NCBI GenBank assembly: GCA_026692865.1
Contig: JAPLNI010000050.1
Span: 1 to 64,000 of the forward strand
Reading direction: 5' to 3'
DNA: 64,000 nucleotides
DNA from: Planctomycetota bacterium
GTDB taxonomy: Bacteria > Planctomycetota > Planctomycetia > Pirellulales > Pirellulaceae
The position numbers were made by a program, and so were the translations under genes. Below, piece after piece: positions 16,478-25,957 of this stretch. The notes below the pieces were generated by a model, which saw only the letters and a program-made list of their open reading frames with translations, was not told where the DNA came from and did no database searches. Position 1 is the first letter of the stretch. Each line of letters begins with the position of its first letter.

Positions 16478-18052
16478 CTACGGTTCAGGAAAACCGGCCC
16501 GTAATATTGCAGACAGTTTCTGCTGGAGTTCAGGGCGAACGATTTCGATCAGCTCAAGGGCGGGTTGGTTATGAAAATAGATCATTGCAGTTCTTCCGAA
16601 GGTGGTGGTTCCTTCTGGGCAACTAAAGTGCGTTGCAAGCCTTGGTCCCACCGCGATTTTCCAGAGTTCAACTAGTTCGACATTGCGCAACACGTTGTGC
16701 TCGATCAAAACTCTGCCCAGTGGAATCGATTCGGACAGGATTGCGTTTCGGGGGCTTTCCTCGAGTGAATCTAGTCTCAGTCGAACGACTCCGTAGAGAA
16801 TGATTTCTTGATCAGATTCTCGTCGAAGAAGGATCTCTCGGATGTAAAAATTTCCATCGGTCCATGATTGCAGCACCTCGACTGTGATGCGGCACAAATG
16901 AAACGCTTCGACGGTTACGGTCATGTGTTCATTGTGTGAAAGCAGTTGTTTATACGGCTGCGGGAGATCCAGTGAATCACATCTTTTGAATGATCCAAGT
17001 TGGTCCATGTCAGGGTCGACCAATTGAATCAATTGAGCTAAATCGACAATGGGTGGTCTGTCGCTTGCCGCTTGTGAGTCGTGTTTCATTTCTATGTCGT
17101 TCTCTTTGCCGCTCTCGTTAACATTCAACGGGTTTACGTAAACTGGTGGTGGTAGTCCGCGTTCGATCAGCGTTTGCTTGAGTGCTTCGTCGAAGGGAAT
17201 GCCTTGTGCGAGTTTGGACTGAATCTGCTTTCTGATTTCCTTTTGATCCGCGAGAGAATGACGAAAGAGTGTTTCCTGTTGTCGTTCTTCTTCGGTAGGT
17301 TCAGGGGAAATCCAGTCGGGAGGATTTAAAACTTCGACTTGCATATCGTCAAAATCGAGGTGCATGTGTTCAATTTCTGTTTCCTCAAAGGTAACGACTT
17401 CGATTTCAATTGGGTTCCCGTCTTCGGTGGCCTCTTCTTGGATTTTACCTGCGATGCGTTTCAAACGCTCGACAACAATATCGGGATCTTCCGCGGCTTC
17501 GGCGTTGAGCGGATACTGGCGAAACCCTTGGGTGAATTGATCTATGATCGATTTGATGAGACCAAGTTTTTCGGCAAGCACATGAGGATCGCGATGCTCC
17601 CAGTATCCGGATTCATCAGTGACGCTCAGATTGCTACAAAACTCATCTTTAATGCGACTCAGCAATTCAACGACGGCAATGTGGCTATCGATCGACCCTC
17701 GCTGTGTTTTCAAGAAGCAGATTTCCGGTTCATCGGAGTTTCCGATCGGCGTACCTTGCGACTCCATGATCAGGGTCATGACGGATACAAAGGAACCGTT
17801 TGGAGATACCAGTAAGCTTAGCGGCTCGTGCTCGGCGTGCATGTTTGCAATGATCCCTCGCAGGGACGATTTGCCGGGAGCACGCGATTTTGGAGATGCA
17901 ATATCGTTGTCATTTTTCGAATTGCCGTCGAGATCGGACAGGAGCTTGTACTCGCCACCCAATTCAATAATCCAATCCTTTACACAGCTTTCAAAAGCGG
18001 GGTACTGAGCGATATCGTCCAAGCTGCCTTGATAGAAGATGGTTATTCCCAC
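16478..18052 (-). CDS. Two-part protein with a chorismate lyase (UbiC)-like C-terminus
   Basis: 524 residues from a GTG start; an in-frame TGA lies seven codons upstream and AAGGA lies at ribosome-binding distance, which supports this start. Residues 1-340 are acidic and unrecognised. Residues about 365-520 follow the UbiC/chorismate pyruvate-lyase pattern: LLSHNEHMTVTVEAFH, YIREILLRR, ILYGVVRLRL, SESIPLGRVLIEH and GRTAMIYFHNQPALELIEIV. UbiC makes 4-hydroxybenzoate from chorismate. The active-site Arg/Glu pattern cannot be confirmed by eye, and the long N-terminal extension is unusual, so this may be a fold relative with another role. It diverges from the transglutaminase gene. Confidence 0.6.
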   Translation of the reverse strand: MGITIFYQGSLDDIAQYPAFESCVKDWIIELGGEYKLLSDLDGNSKNDNDIASPKSRAPGKSSLRGIIANMHAEHEPLSLLVSPNGSFVSVMTLIMESQGTPIGNSDEPEICFLKTQRGSIDSHIAVVELLSRIKDEFCSNLSVTDESGYWEHRDPHVLAEKLGLIKSIIDQFTQGFRQYPLNAEAAEDPDIVVERLKRIAGKIQEEATEDGNPIEIEVVTFEETEIEHMHLDFDDMQVEVLNPPDWISPEPTEEERQQETLFRHSLADQKEIRKQIQSKLAQGIPFDEALKQTLIERGLPPPVYVNPLNVNESGKENDIEMKHDSQAASDRPPIVDLAQLIQLVDPDMDQLGSFKRCDSLDLPQPYKQLLSHNEHMTVTVEAFHLCRITVEVLQSWTDGNFYIREILLRRESDQEIILYGVVRLRLDSLEESPRNAILSESIPLGRVLIEHNVLRNVELVELWKIAVGPRLATHFSCPEGTTTFGRTAMIYFHNQPALELIEIVRPELQQKLSAILRAGFPEP

Positions 18053-18361
18053 GCTCGCGGTCCTTGTATTTCAGTCTGCGGAACTCCGGAGATTTCCGGG
18101 ACGAGAATTATAACCATTTCAAAGTCGCTCGTTGCTCTGTGGCGGATGCTCGGGTGGAAAACCGATCGGAGTCGCTGACAGCGATAGATTTGTGAAGAGT
18201 CAATTGTCCGCTCAAAATCGTCAATCGACTTGGGATTTTCGGCTGGGAGAGCGATTTGCATACTTTCATTCAAGACAGGCCCCGGTTACTCTGGAGCAAT
18301 CCTCTCACGACAATTCAAAAAGTCTCTTACGGCCCAGATCCTAGGTTCGCATTCATTACGT
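18053..18361. other. Divergent intergenic region
   Basis: About 310 bases between two divergently transcribed genes. It must hold both promoters. No repeat, hairpin with a T-run or RNA gene was recognised. Confidence 0.4.
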
Positions 18362-21300
18362 ATGGCCATTCGCGTTGCATTGCATCATCGGACAACTTAC
18401 GAGTACTCCAAAACGATCAATCTTGGTCCCCAAACGGTTCGCTTGCGACCGGCTCCTCATTGCCGGACGCCCGTTTTAAGTTATTCCTTAAAGGTCGAGC
18501 CAAAAGATCACTTCTGCAATTGGCAGCAAGATCCTCAAGGCAATTATCTTGCCCGACTTGTTTTCAATAAGCCGACGAACAAATTTGAAGTAACCGTCGA
18601 CCTCGTCACGGACATGTCGAGCATCAATCCGTTTGACTTTTTCCTTGAAGAGTATGCTGACTTCTCGCCGTTCGTGTACGAGGAATGGTTACAAGGGGAG
18701 CTGCTTCCGTTTATGCGTTTAGACCCCAAAATGACGGGGCCCAAGTTTGATGCTTGGGTTGCATCGGTACCCAAGGGCAAGATTGGTACGATCCCATTCT
18801 TAATTGATTTAAATCAACGACTTCAGAGCGACATCAAATACACAGTTCGTCTCGAGCCTGGTGTGCAAACTCCGGAGGAGACTCTCGAGAAAATGCTTGG
18901 TTCATGCCGAGACACCGGTTGGTTGTTGGTGAACATTCTTCGACGACTTGGTTTCGCGGCTCGCTTTGCTTCGGGTTACTTGGTGCAACTTGCTGCCGAC
19001 CAAAAGTCGCTCGACGGGCCAAGCGGACCGACAGCGGACTTCACCGACTTGCATGCTTGGACGGAAGTCTATTTGCCTGGAGCTGGTTGGATTGGTATGG
19101 ACCCAACAAGTGGGCTGTTCTGCGGCGAAGGTCATCTGCCTTTGGCGTGTTCTCCAGAGCCACTAACGGCGGCTCCAATCAGTGGTGCAATCGATCCGTG
19201 CGAATCGGAATTCAGCTTCGAGATGAAGGTAACACGAATCCACGAAGACCCGCGTACGACGAAGCCTTACAGCGATCAACAATGGGAGTCGATTGACGCT
19301 CTTGGCGATGCGGTCGACAAGCAGTTAATGTCCGATGATGTGCGGCTGACTTTTGGTGGTGAGCCAACGTTTGTTTCGATCGATGATATGGAAGGTGCTG
19401 AATGGAATTCGGCAGCCGTAGGGCCCCACAAGCGAAAGCTGTCTGCGGAGTTGCTTAAGCGATTGCGAACGCGTTTTGCGCCGGGTGGTTTGCTCCACTA
19501 TGGACAAGGCAAATGGTATCCTGGCGAACAACTTCCGCGTTGGGCCATGGCTTGTTATTGGCGAGCCGACGGTCAGCCTCTTTGGCAAGATGAAACGCTG
19601 ATCGCTGACGAATCGCGTAGCTATGGCTTTGAATACAAAGCGTGCAAACGATTCGCAATGAAGCTTGCAGAAAATCTTGGAATAGAACCGTGCTGGTTAA
19701 TGCCTGCTTACGAAGATGTGCTCTACTACATGTGGAAAGAACAACGCCTTCCAATCAATGTGAGCCCACTCGATTCCAAAGTCGAAGATCCCGAAGAGCG
19801 CGCACGACTTACGAAAGTCTTCACCAACGGGATAAGTAAACCGGTGGGACTTGTCATACCTCTTCGACGTCAATGGGAACAATCGCAAGCGACACCTGCT
19901 GCCGGGAAACAACCTGGTTACAAGTGGAGTAGTGGGCCGTGGCCAGTTCGTCCTGAAAAGCTCTTTTTGATTCCAGGAGATTCGCCAGTTGGCTTGCGAT
20001 TGCCGCTGGACACTTTGCCTCATTCGGGTCCTACCGATCCATTGAATTGGGTGCCAGATGATCCCTTCATGGGCCGGCAATCGCTGCCGATGCCGCCTAC
20101 ATTAGTGCGTCAAACTCAAAACTTCGGAGTACGAGGCGGTACTTCAGAAAAGGCGAATGAATCCACTGAAGAATTGAGACTGGTGGAAACGAAAAAAACT
20201 GAAAAGAAACTAGTTGATGACTCGAAGGAATATGGTTCTTACAACGTAGTCAAAGACCCTGACGACATTGATCTTCCGGAGTACCCGAAAGATATTTCGG
20301 ACAAGCCTATTCACCGGACTGCCATGTGTATTGAAGCTCGCCAAGGCAAGCTCTATATCTTCATGCCGCCAACGGAATCGCTCGAAGACTATGTCGAGCT
20401 ACTTTGGGCTTTAGAGAAGACTGCCGGCGAGTTGCGGATGCCGATCGTTTTGGAAGGCTATTTGCCACCAACCGACTATCGATTGAAAGTACTCAAAGTC
20501 ACTCCTGATCCTGGTGTGATCGAGGTCAATGTACAACCCGCATCGAGTTGGTGGGAATTGAAGCAAGTCGTCGAAGGTGTCTACGATGACGCTCGGCATA
20601 CGCGGCTAGGAACTGAGAAGTTTGACTTGGATGGCAAGCACACGGGAACCGGTGGTGGAAATCACATCGTCATGGGTGGCCCGACTCCCGCCGACAGTCC
20701 GTTCCTACGACGCCCTGACTTGCTGCGAAGCATGGTCTCCTATTGGATCAACCATCCATCGCTGTCGTATCTTTTCAGTGGTCGATTCGTTGGACCTACC
20801 AGTCAATCTCCGCGACCTGATGAAGGCCGCAAGGACGCGACTTATGAGCTTCAGTTGGCGATGGATATCATGCCCAAGCGAGGCGACAATGCTCCAGTCT
20901 GGCTAGTCGACCGCATCTTGCGAAATCTTCTGACCGATTTGACTGGCAATACGCACCGAGCTGAAATTTGTATCGATAAACTCTGCTCGCCGGACAGCAG
21001 CACAGGCCGGCTTGGTTTGGTTGAGCTGCGAGCCTTCGAGATGCCGCCGCATCCTCAGATGAGCCTCTCCACTCAACTCCTCATTCGATCCTTGATCGCA
21101 ATGTTTTGGAGACAGCCGTACACGGCACCACTCGCTCGTTGGGACACGCATCTTCACGATCAATTCTTGCTGCCGCATTTCTTAGAGGAAGATCTCACCG
21201 AGATCATCTCCGATCTGCAGCACGCAGGAATGCCATGGGATTCGGCCTGGTTCAAACCCCACGTTGAATTCCGTTTACCACCAATTGGATTCGTCCAATA

Positions 21301-21814
21301 TGACGGAGTCGGAATTGAACTTCGTCAAGCGATCGAACCTTGGTATGTACTCGGTGAAGAGCCGGGTGGCGGCGGAACCGTACGCTGTGTGGATTCGTCG
21401 ATTGAACGAATCCAAGTCAAAACGACCTCGTATGATCCGAAACGACATCAAGTTTTAATCAACGGTGTTGTTTGTCCACTGCAAGCGACCCGCGTCCCCG
21501 GCCAGTATGTTTGTGGAGTTCGATTCCGCGCATGGCAACCGCCATCGTGCTTACACCCGACCATCCCAGTGCATACGCCACTTGTGCTCGATTTAGTCGA
21601 TATGCGAGCCGGACGTGCCGTCGGCGGGTGTTCCTATCACGTTTCGCATCCAGGAGGTCGTTCTTACGATGTGTTCCCCGTCAACGCGTTGGAAGCGGAA
21701 GCGAGACGAGCCTCCCGATTCTGGCCGCACGGTCACACGCCAGGCCCGTTGGTTGGTCGAATTGCCAAACCCAACCCGGACTTCCCGCTAACCTTGGATT
21801 TACGAAGAGAGTAG
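18362..21814 (+). CDS. Transglutaminase-like / DUF2126 protein
   Basis: 1150 residues from the ATG at 18362. A longer open frame exists upstream, but MAIRVALHHRTTYEYSKTI is the normal start of the bacterial transglutaminase N-terminal domain. The transglutaminase core has its triad visible: C182 (GSCRDTGW), H231 (DLHAWTEVYLPGAGW) and D247 (GMDPTSG). Residues ~340-1140 match the long DUF2126 region (LTFGGEPTFVSIDD, RSYGFEYKACKRFA, GGNHIVMGGPTP, PHPQMSLSTQLLIRSL). In other bacteria such proteins are encoded with ATP-grasp and alpha-E (DUF403) proteins in a predicted peptide or amide-bond system. Those partners are not adjacent here. Confidence 0.9.
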   Translation: MAIRVALHHRTTYEYSKTINLGPQTVRLRPAPHCRTPVLSYSLKVEPKDHFCNWQQDPQGNYLARLVFNKPTNKFEVTVDLVTDMSSINPFDFFLEEYADFSPFVYEEWLQGELLPFMRLDPKMTGPKFDAWVASVPKGKIGTIPFLIDLNQRLQSDIKYTVRLEPGVQTPEETLEKMLGSCRDTGWLLVNILRRLGFAARFASGYLVQLAADQKSLDGPSGPTADFTDLHAWTEVYLPGAGWIGMDPTSGLFCGEGHLPLACSPEPLTAAPISGAIDPCESEFSFEMKVTRIHEDPRTTKPYSDQQWESIDALGDAVDKQLMSDDVRLTFGGEPTFVSIDDMEGAEWNSAAVGPHKRKLSAELLKRLRTRFAPGGLLHYGQGKWYPGEQLPRWAMACYWRADGQPLWQDETLIADESRSYGFEYKACKRFAMKLAENLGIEPCWLMPAYEDVLYYMWKEQRLPINVSPLDSKVEDPEERARLTKVFTNGISKPVGLVIPLRRQWEQSQATPAAGKQPGYKWSSGPWPVRPEKLFLIPGDSPVGLRLPLDTLPHSGPTDPLNWVPDDPFMGRQSLPMPPTLVRQTQNFGVRGGTSEKANESTEELRLVETKKTEKKLVDDSKEYGSYNVVKDPDDIDLPEYPKDISDKPIHRTAMCIEARQGKLYIFMPPTESLEDYVELLWALEKTAGELRMPIVLEGYLPPTDYRLKVLKVTPDPGVIEVNVQPASSWWELKQVVEGVYDDARHTRLGTEKFDLDGKHTGTGGGNHIVMGGPTPADSPFLRRPDLLRSMVSYWINHPSLSYLFSGRFVGPTSQSPRPDEGRKDATYELQLAMDIMPKRGDNAPVWLVDRILRNLLTDLTGNTHRAEICIDKLCSPDSSTGRLGLVELRAFEMPPHPQMSLSTQLLIRSLIAMFWRQPYTAPLARWDTHLHDQFLLPHFLEEDLTEIISDLQHAGMPWDSAWFKPHVEFRLPPIGFVQYDGVGIELRQAIEPWYVLGEEPGGGGTVRCVDSSIERIQVKTTSYDPKRHQVLINGVVCPLQATRVPGQYVCGVRFRAWQPPSCLHPTIPVHTPLVLDLVDMRAGRAVGGCSYHVSHPGGRSYDVFPVNALEAEARRASRFWPHGHTPGPLVGRIAKPNPDFPLTLDLRRE

Positions 21815-21923
21815 GGTTACTCGAACGTAGCAAACATTTGTTGGCGACATAGCAGATCCCTTTTGATAAAATCAGAAGGTTTGGTTTTGTCGCCAGAATG
21901 GTTTAACCGAAAAGGGTTTTAAG

Positions 21924-22466
21924 ATGTCCCCTGCACTCAAGTATGCTCCGCGATACACTTGCTCTGATTACCAAAAATGGGAAGGTCGTTGGGAACTCTG
22001 GGAGGGCGTCGCAGTATCGATGAGTCCGAGTCCGTTTGGACTGCATAGTGCGATCACTTCCAGGCTGATTCATGTGCTCGTCACAGCGATTGACGCAAGT
22101 AGTTGCCAAGCTTCAGTGCTCAACGAAATCGATTGGATTGTCGCAGACGATACCATCGTAAGGCCGGATATTGTCGTCGTGTGTGGCGGTTTTCCTGAGC
22201 GGCATGTCGAATCGGCGCCAGCAATCGTCGTTGAAGTTTTGTCCGAGACGACTCGATCGCGCGACCTGACGTACAAACGAGAACTCTATCGCTCGCAACG
22301 TGTCGCAAACTATTTGATCGTTGATCCAGACAACGAATCTATCGTTGTTGATAAGGTCAACTCCGATGGTGAATTACAAACAATCGAAGTCACCGATTCG
22401 CTCGCAATATCAATTTGTGATGATTGTCAGATCGAGTTGCGGATCAGCGATGTTTTTCGCTGTTGA
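21924..22466 (+). CDS. Uma2 family (DUF820) putative restriction-type endonuclease
   Basis: 180 residues. The family pattern is present: YELWEG-like WELWEGVAVSMSPSP near residue 22, then HSAITSRLIHVL, then the PD-(D/E)xK-like core IVRPDIVVVC (D84) followed by PAIVVEVLSETTRSRDLTYKRELY (E102 and K115). These proteins are widespread in cyanobacteria and planctomycetes. Their real role is unknown. Convergent with the rluA-type gene. Confidence 0.85.
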   Translation: MSPALKYAPRYTCSDYQKWEGRWELWEGVAVSMSPSPFGLHSAITSRLIHVLVTAIDASSCQASVLNEIDWIVADDTIVRPDIVVVCGGFPERHVESAPAIVVEVLSETTRSRDLTYKRELYRSQRVANYLIVDPDNESIVVDKVNSDGELQTIEVTDSLAISICDDCQIELRISDVFRC

Positions 22467-22551
22467 AGTCGTCTGTGGAACTTGGATGGTGAGTTTTGTT
22501 GGCAAGTCATTGGCTGATAAACTCGAATGGATTCCACTTCCATCCGAAGGC

Positions 22552-23478
22552 TTATCCAATCTTGCGAACGAACTCTCTAAATTCTTGCGGCCAGCTAGAT
22601 TGAAACGCGAGCGACTCGCCTGTACGCGGATGAGTAAAGCCAAGCGACTCTGCATGAAGAGCTAGCCGTCCGTAAGGCCACAAACGATGTTCCGCAAGTT
22701 GTGATTTGTAGCGTGGATCACCAATGACGGGGTGACCAGCTTCGGCCAAGTGGACACGAATTTGATTGCGACGACCGGTCTCGAGCTTCACTTCCAAAAG
22801 CGTTGCATCTGTCCATCGCTCGCGAACCGTATAGTGCGTAATCGCGAGCTCACCGTTCTCGGATTTGTTGGTCGAGTAGCGGCTCAGGTTTTCGTCAGTC
22901 GCTAAATAGGACTTGATGGTCCCTTTGTCTTTTGTCACTACTCCAGAAACAATGGTGGCGTAGGTGCGATCTGGTTTCCGGTCAGCGAATTGGTCTCGAA
23001 TGCGTTCTGCGATCGGTATCGACTTGGCGAAAATGAGTAGTCCCGAGACGCCGCGGTCCAGGCGATGCACGCAATAGGCTTCCTCTTCAGGGTCTGTTTT
23101 TTGCAGATATTGCGTAACCATAGAGACGAGTGTTTTTCCCTCGCGGTTCTTTGTTGGGACAGTTAGCACACTCGCAGGTTTCAAGACTACCAGTAAATCG
23201 TCGTCTTCATGCACGATAGAAAAAATGTCTGATGTCTTTGTTTTGCGTTGGCTTTTCAGTGGAACCGGTGGTGGTAACCAGTCGACATGGATTTGCTGAC
23301 CGCGTTCGAGAATCTCATGAGATTTGTTGCGAATCTTTCCGTCAACTTTGACGCCACCATCACGAATGATGCGTTGGCATTCGGCTTTTGGGAGTTTCAG
23401 CGCACCCTGCAAGACAGCCAGAAGCGATCGCGCTGGATCGGGAATTTGAGCGGGGACACGAAAGCTTTGTTGAGGCAT
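22552..23478 (-). CDS. RluA-family pseudouridine synthase
   Basis: 308 residues. An N-terminal S4 RNA-binding domain (about 20-75: SLLAVLQGALKLPKAECQRIIRDGGVKVDGKIR) precedes a catalytic domain with HRLDRGVSGLLIFAKS (Asp in HRLDRG is the catalytic residue). The C-terminal QIRVHLAEAGHPVIGDPRY motif is also present. The enzyme converts uridines in rRNA or tRNA to pseudouridine; which site (RluC, RluD or RluA) cannot be decided. It starts 77 bases before a MITE-like element. Confidence 0.93.
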   Translation of the reverse strand: MPQQSFRVPAQIPDPARSLLAVLQGALKLPKAECQRIIRDGGVKVDGKIRNKSHEILERGQQIHVDWLPPPVPLKSQRKTKTSDIFSIVHEDDDLLVVLKPASVLTVPTKNREGKTLVSMVTQYLQKTDPEEEAYCVHRLDRGVSGLLIFAKSIPIAERIRDQFADRKPDRTYATIVSGVVTKDKGTIKSYLATDENLSRYSTNKSENGELAITHYTVRERWTDATLLEVKLETGRRNQIRVHLAEAGHPVIGDPRYKSQLAEHRLWPYGRLALHAESLGFTHPRTGESLAFQSSWPQEFREFVRKIG

Positions 23479-23555
23479 GGTGATTTCGGAGGAAATTATT
23501 GAGGTCCCACTAGTCTAACCGACAGGAGCACAAAACCGAAATGCAAGGTAAAAAG

Positions 23556-23710
23556 CTTTGGAGTGCTGTGACTCGTCACAGCTTTGGGGCGAGAGATCTG
23601 ATGCAAAAGAAGATCTCGCGAGATTGATCGTTGTTGGGGTCGCGGGGATTTACTTAATTGGCAACCGATAGATAAGTTCAAAAGCTGTGACGAGTCACAG
23701 CACTCCAAAG
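23556..23710. mobile_element. MITE-like element with 30-bp perfect terminal inverted repeats
   Basis: The left arm 23556-23585 and the right arm 23681-23710 are exact reverse complements over 30 bases. They start with CTTTGGAGTGCTGTGACT and contain CTGTGACTCGTCACAG, itself a near-perfect palindrome. The 95-base centre has no ORF. Relatives lie in tandem at 60603-60880. It sits between yitT and the rluA-type gene. Confidence 0.75.
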
Positions 23711-23717
23711 GAGGGAT

Positions 23718-24551
23718 TCAGTGATACGCACGTCTTTTTACTACGCCACCTTGTGTGTCGAGTACCGGGAGCGTTACCACGAAAGCAGTTGGATCGATGG
23801 AAGAAATGAGCGATTCGAGTTTGTTTCGCTCCAGACGAGTCACAACACAGAAAAGGACTTGGCTATCGAGTTGGCTGTAGCCGCCCTTGGCTAGAAAAGT
23901 GGTGATTCCACGTCCAAGTTGTTCGAGGATAGCCGTTCGGACTTCGTCGGGCGATTTAGTTACGATCAAAACTCCGTTGTAAGCTTCTAGGCCGTGAAGC
24001 AAGTAGTCAATCGTTTTCGATGCCGTGAAATAGGTCAGCATCGAGTAGAGAGCAGCTTCGATATTGATGACGATGGCTGCGACCGAGAATATGACCACGT
24101 TGAGAAGCAGGATGATCTCGCCGACTGTTGCGGGCGTTTTTTGGCCAAGAATAAGCGCGAGAATTTCGGTGCCGTCTAAAACTCCTCCGGCTCTGATTGC
24201 TAAACCAACCCCTGCACCCAAGAAGAACCCTCCGAAGACTGCACTCAACAGTTTGTCATCGGTCGCTGTGGGATACGGTAGAAACGCCAGACAAAGAGCA
24301 AGAGCGAGAATTGCGATTGAGCTCTTCAAGGCAAACGTACGACCGATAAGCCGATAGCCTAAAAAAACAAAAGGGACATTCACGAGGACAATAATCGGTG
24401 CAAGCGGGATTTCAAAATAGCCCGCAATGAGCATCGACACCCCAGTGATACCACCATCGATAAAGTGATTAGGGAGCAGAAAACTCTCTAGACCCATCGC
24501 AGAGAGGATCACACCGACTGCAAGTGTTAGCCACGCTACTAATTGCTTCAT
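23718..24551 (-). CDS. YitT family membrane protein (DUF161/DUF2179)
   Basis: 277 residues with five or so membrane helices in the first ~190 residues (for example ALGMESFLLPNHFIDGGITGVSMLIAGYFE and GGFFLGAGVGLAIRAGGVLDGTEILAL). A C-terminal soluble DUF2179 domain follows (VLIVTKSPDEVRTAILEQLGRGITTF... LFCVVTRLERNKLESLI). The family is common in bacteria, and its transport function is unproven. The MITE-like element begins 7 bases after its stop. Confidence 0.92.
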   Translation of the reverse strand: MKQLVAWLTLAVGVILSAMGLESFLLPNHFIDGGITGVSMLIAGYFEIPLAPIIVLVNVPFVFLGYRLIGRTFALKSSIAILALALCLAFLPYPTATDDKLLSAVFGGFFLGAGVGLAIRAGGVLDGTEILALILGQKTPATVGEIILLLNVVIFSVAAIVINIEAALYSMLTYFTASKTIDYLLHGLEAYNGVLIVTKSPDEVRTAILEQLGRGITTFLAKGGYSQLDSQVLFCVVTRLERNKLESLISSIDPTAFVVTLPVLDTQGGVVKRRAYH

Positions 24552-24569
24552 TCAACAGGAGTCCCAATG

Positions 24570-24597
24570 AAAAAACCTCGTCAACAATGACGAGGTT
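24570..24597 (-). terminator. Intrinsic terminator for the gene at 24660
   Basis: Read on the minus strand: AACCTCGTCA, loop TTGT, TGACGAGGTT, then a T-run. The 10-bp stem is perfect. It lies about 60 bases after the stop of the outer-membrane-type gene and 19 bases before the yitT start. Confidence 0.85.
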
Positions 24598-24659
24598 CTA
24601 ACATAAGACCGCAAGTTTCCTAGTCGTTCTGCATAGCTTGTGTCTCTGTGTGGAGACGA

Positions 24660-25778
24660 TTACCGATTGAATGTCGCTCCGAAAGTCCAAGCGGGTGAAA
24701 CGATGTTCTGGTCGTTCTCATTCTGTGGTCCTTGCCCTGGGTTTGAACCACGCCACACCCCGCGTCCAATGTAAAGGACTTGTCCACCCATTCGAACATT
24801 GAATGCTTTGGTGAACTGGTATGCGGCTTCAAAGCGAACGTCCATTCCGACGACGAACTCAGTATTGTCGCGACCTGCGAAAGTACTTAGCTGTTGGTAT
24901 GGATTACCAAGACCCGCAGGAATGGTACCTGCTGCCGTGTAGATGAAATTGTAGTTTGAATAACCTTGCGATTGATAGTTGGGACCCGCGAAGAATCTAC
25001 CATCATTTGAAAAGGTCATTCTATTGACAGGTTGAACATAACGATAACCTAGCTGTGCCGTAACCATTCGATTGTCAGTACGAGTCGTTTCCTGAATGAA
25101 TTGCTCGGCGTTGGGTATAGCGAGTGGACCTCCAGTAGTGTTTATGTAACTGTGCTGTTCGTTACGAGCGTAATCGTTGAATCCGATGTAGCGAAAGCCA
25201 ATCATAGGCTCCAAAATTCCGCCGTAATGATACGGACTGAGTCTCCACGTTCGGTTAAATTCTAAATTGGTAATGGTCGCTACGTTCAAGCTTTGTCGAA
25301 CGAGAATAGTTCCATCGCCGAAGTCTGGATCGAACGGAAATCGAGGGCGAAGAGGTGTAAATCGCTCTACACCATCGGCCGGGATCTGTAATCGAGGGTC
25401 CCGCCGATCGTTGTACACGTTAGGACCGCTGATGCTGGTCCAGCTAAATAGCCAGCCGGTATTTTTCTCACCCATGAAACCGAGGTCCCATCGGTTCCCC
25501 CAAGTCATGTCAATCTTGGAAGATTGCGATCCGTTAATGTTTGGACGCGTCAGTCCAACGTGCATTCGATCGTAGGTTACGAACCAACCTTTGTTGGCAC
25601 GTTTCCTCGGATGAAGTTCCTCCATTTGTTCGACGTCCACTGGTGCGAAGAACTGCCAGTCCGGATTGAAGTCCAGTGACTCGGCAAAAGGGTGGTAATG
25701 CTCCCCTGCGGAAGCAATGCCGGACACGGCCATGGCCGCAATAATGAATAGTTGAATACTTCGCTTCAAGACCAACAT
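24660..25778 (-). CDS. Secreted outer-membrane beta-barrel-like protein (DUF1551-like)
   Basis: From the ATG at 25778 the product is 372 residues, with a signal peptide LVLKRSIQLFIIAAMAVSGIASAG. An upstream ATG at 25841 would put 21 charged residues before it and is less likely. The mature protein alternates aromatic/glycine strands (MTWGNRWDLGFMG, GWLFSWTSISGPN, EPMIGFRYIGFND, ITAQLGYRYVQPV) and ends in ...TFGATFNR, with an aromatic-containing last strand as in outer membrane barrels. It resembles the planctomycete DUF1551/BBP7-type proteins. Role unknown. Confidence 0.7.
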   Translation of the reverse strand: MLVLKRSIQLFIIAAMAVSGIASAGEHYHPFAESLDFNPDWQFFAPVDVEQMEELHPRKRANKGWFVTYDRMHVGLTRPNINGSQSSKIDMTWGNRWDLGFMGEKNTGWLFSWTSISGPNVYNDRRDPRLQIPADGVERFTPLRPRFPFDPDFGDGTILVRQSLNVATITNLEFNRTWRLSPYHYGGILEPMIGFRYIGFNDYARNEQHSYINTTGGPLAIPNAEQFIQETTRTDNRMVTAQLGYRYVQPVNRMTFSNDGRFFAGPNYQSQGYSNYNFIYTAAGTIPAGLGNPYQQLSTFAGRDNTEFVVGMDVRFEAAYQFTKAFNVRMGGQVLYIGRGVWRGSNPGQGPQNENDQNIVSPAWTFGATFNR

Positions 25779-25957
25779 AGTAACCTTCCACCGTTTGCAC
25801 TGAGGCAGAGTGTGTCCGTGACATCGTTTCTCGCACGTCAAACCTGTATCGACGATTCAGGTACGAAAAACGCATTTATTCCGGTTGTGCTGGTAGTATC
25901 GGCGAAAGGAATCGTCCGAGTTGAGTCGGTTTAGGTAAACCTTGACGGAAATTCGGG

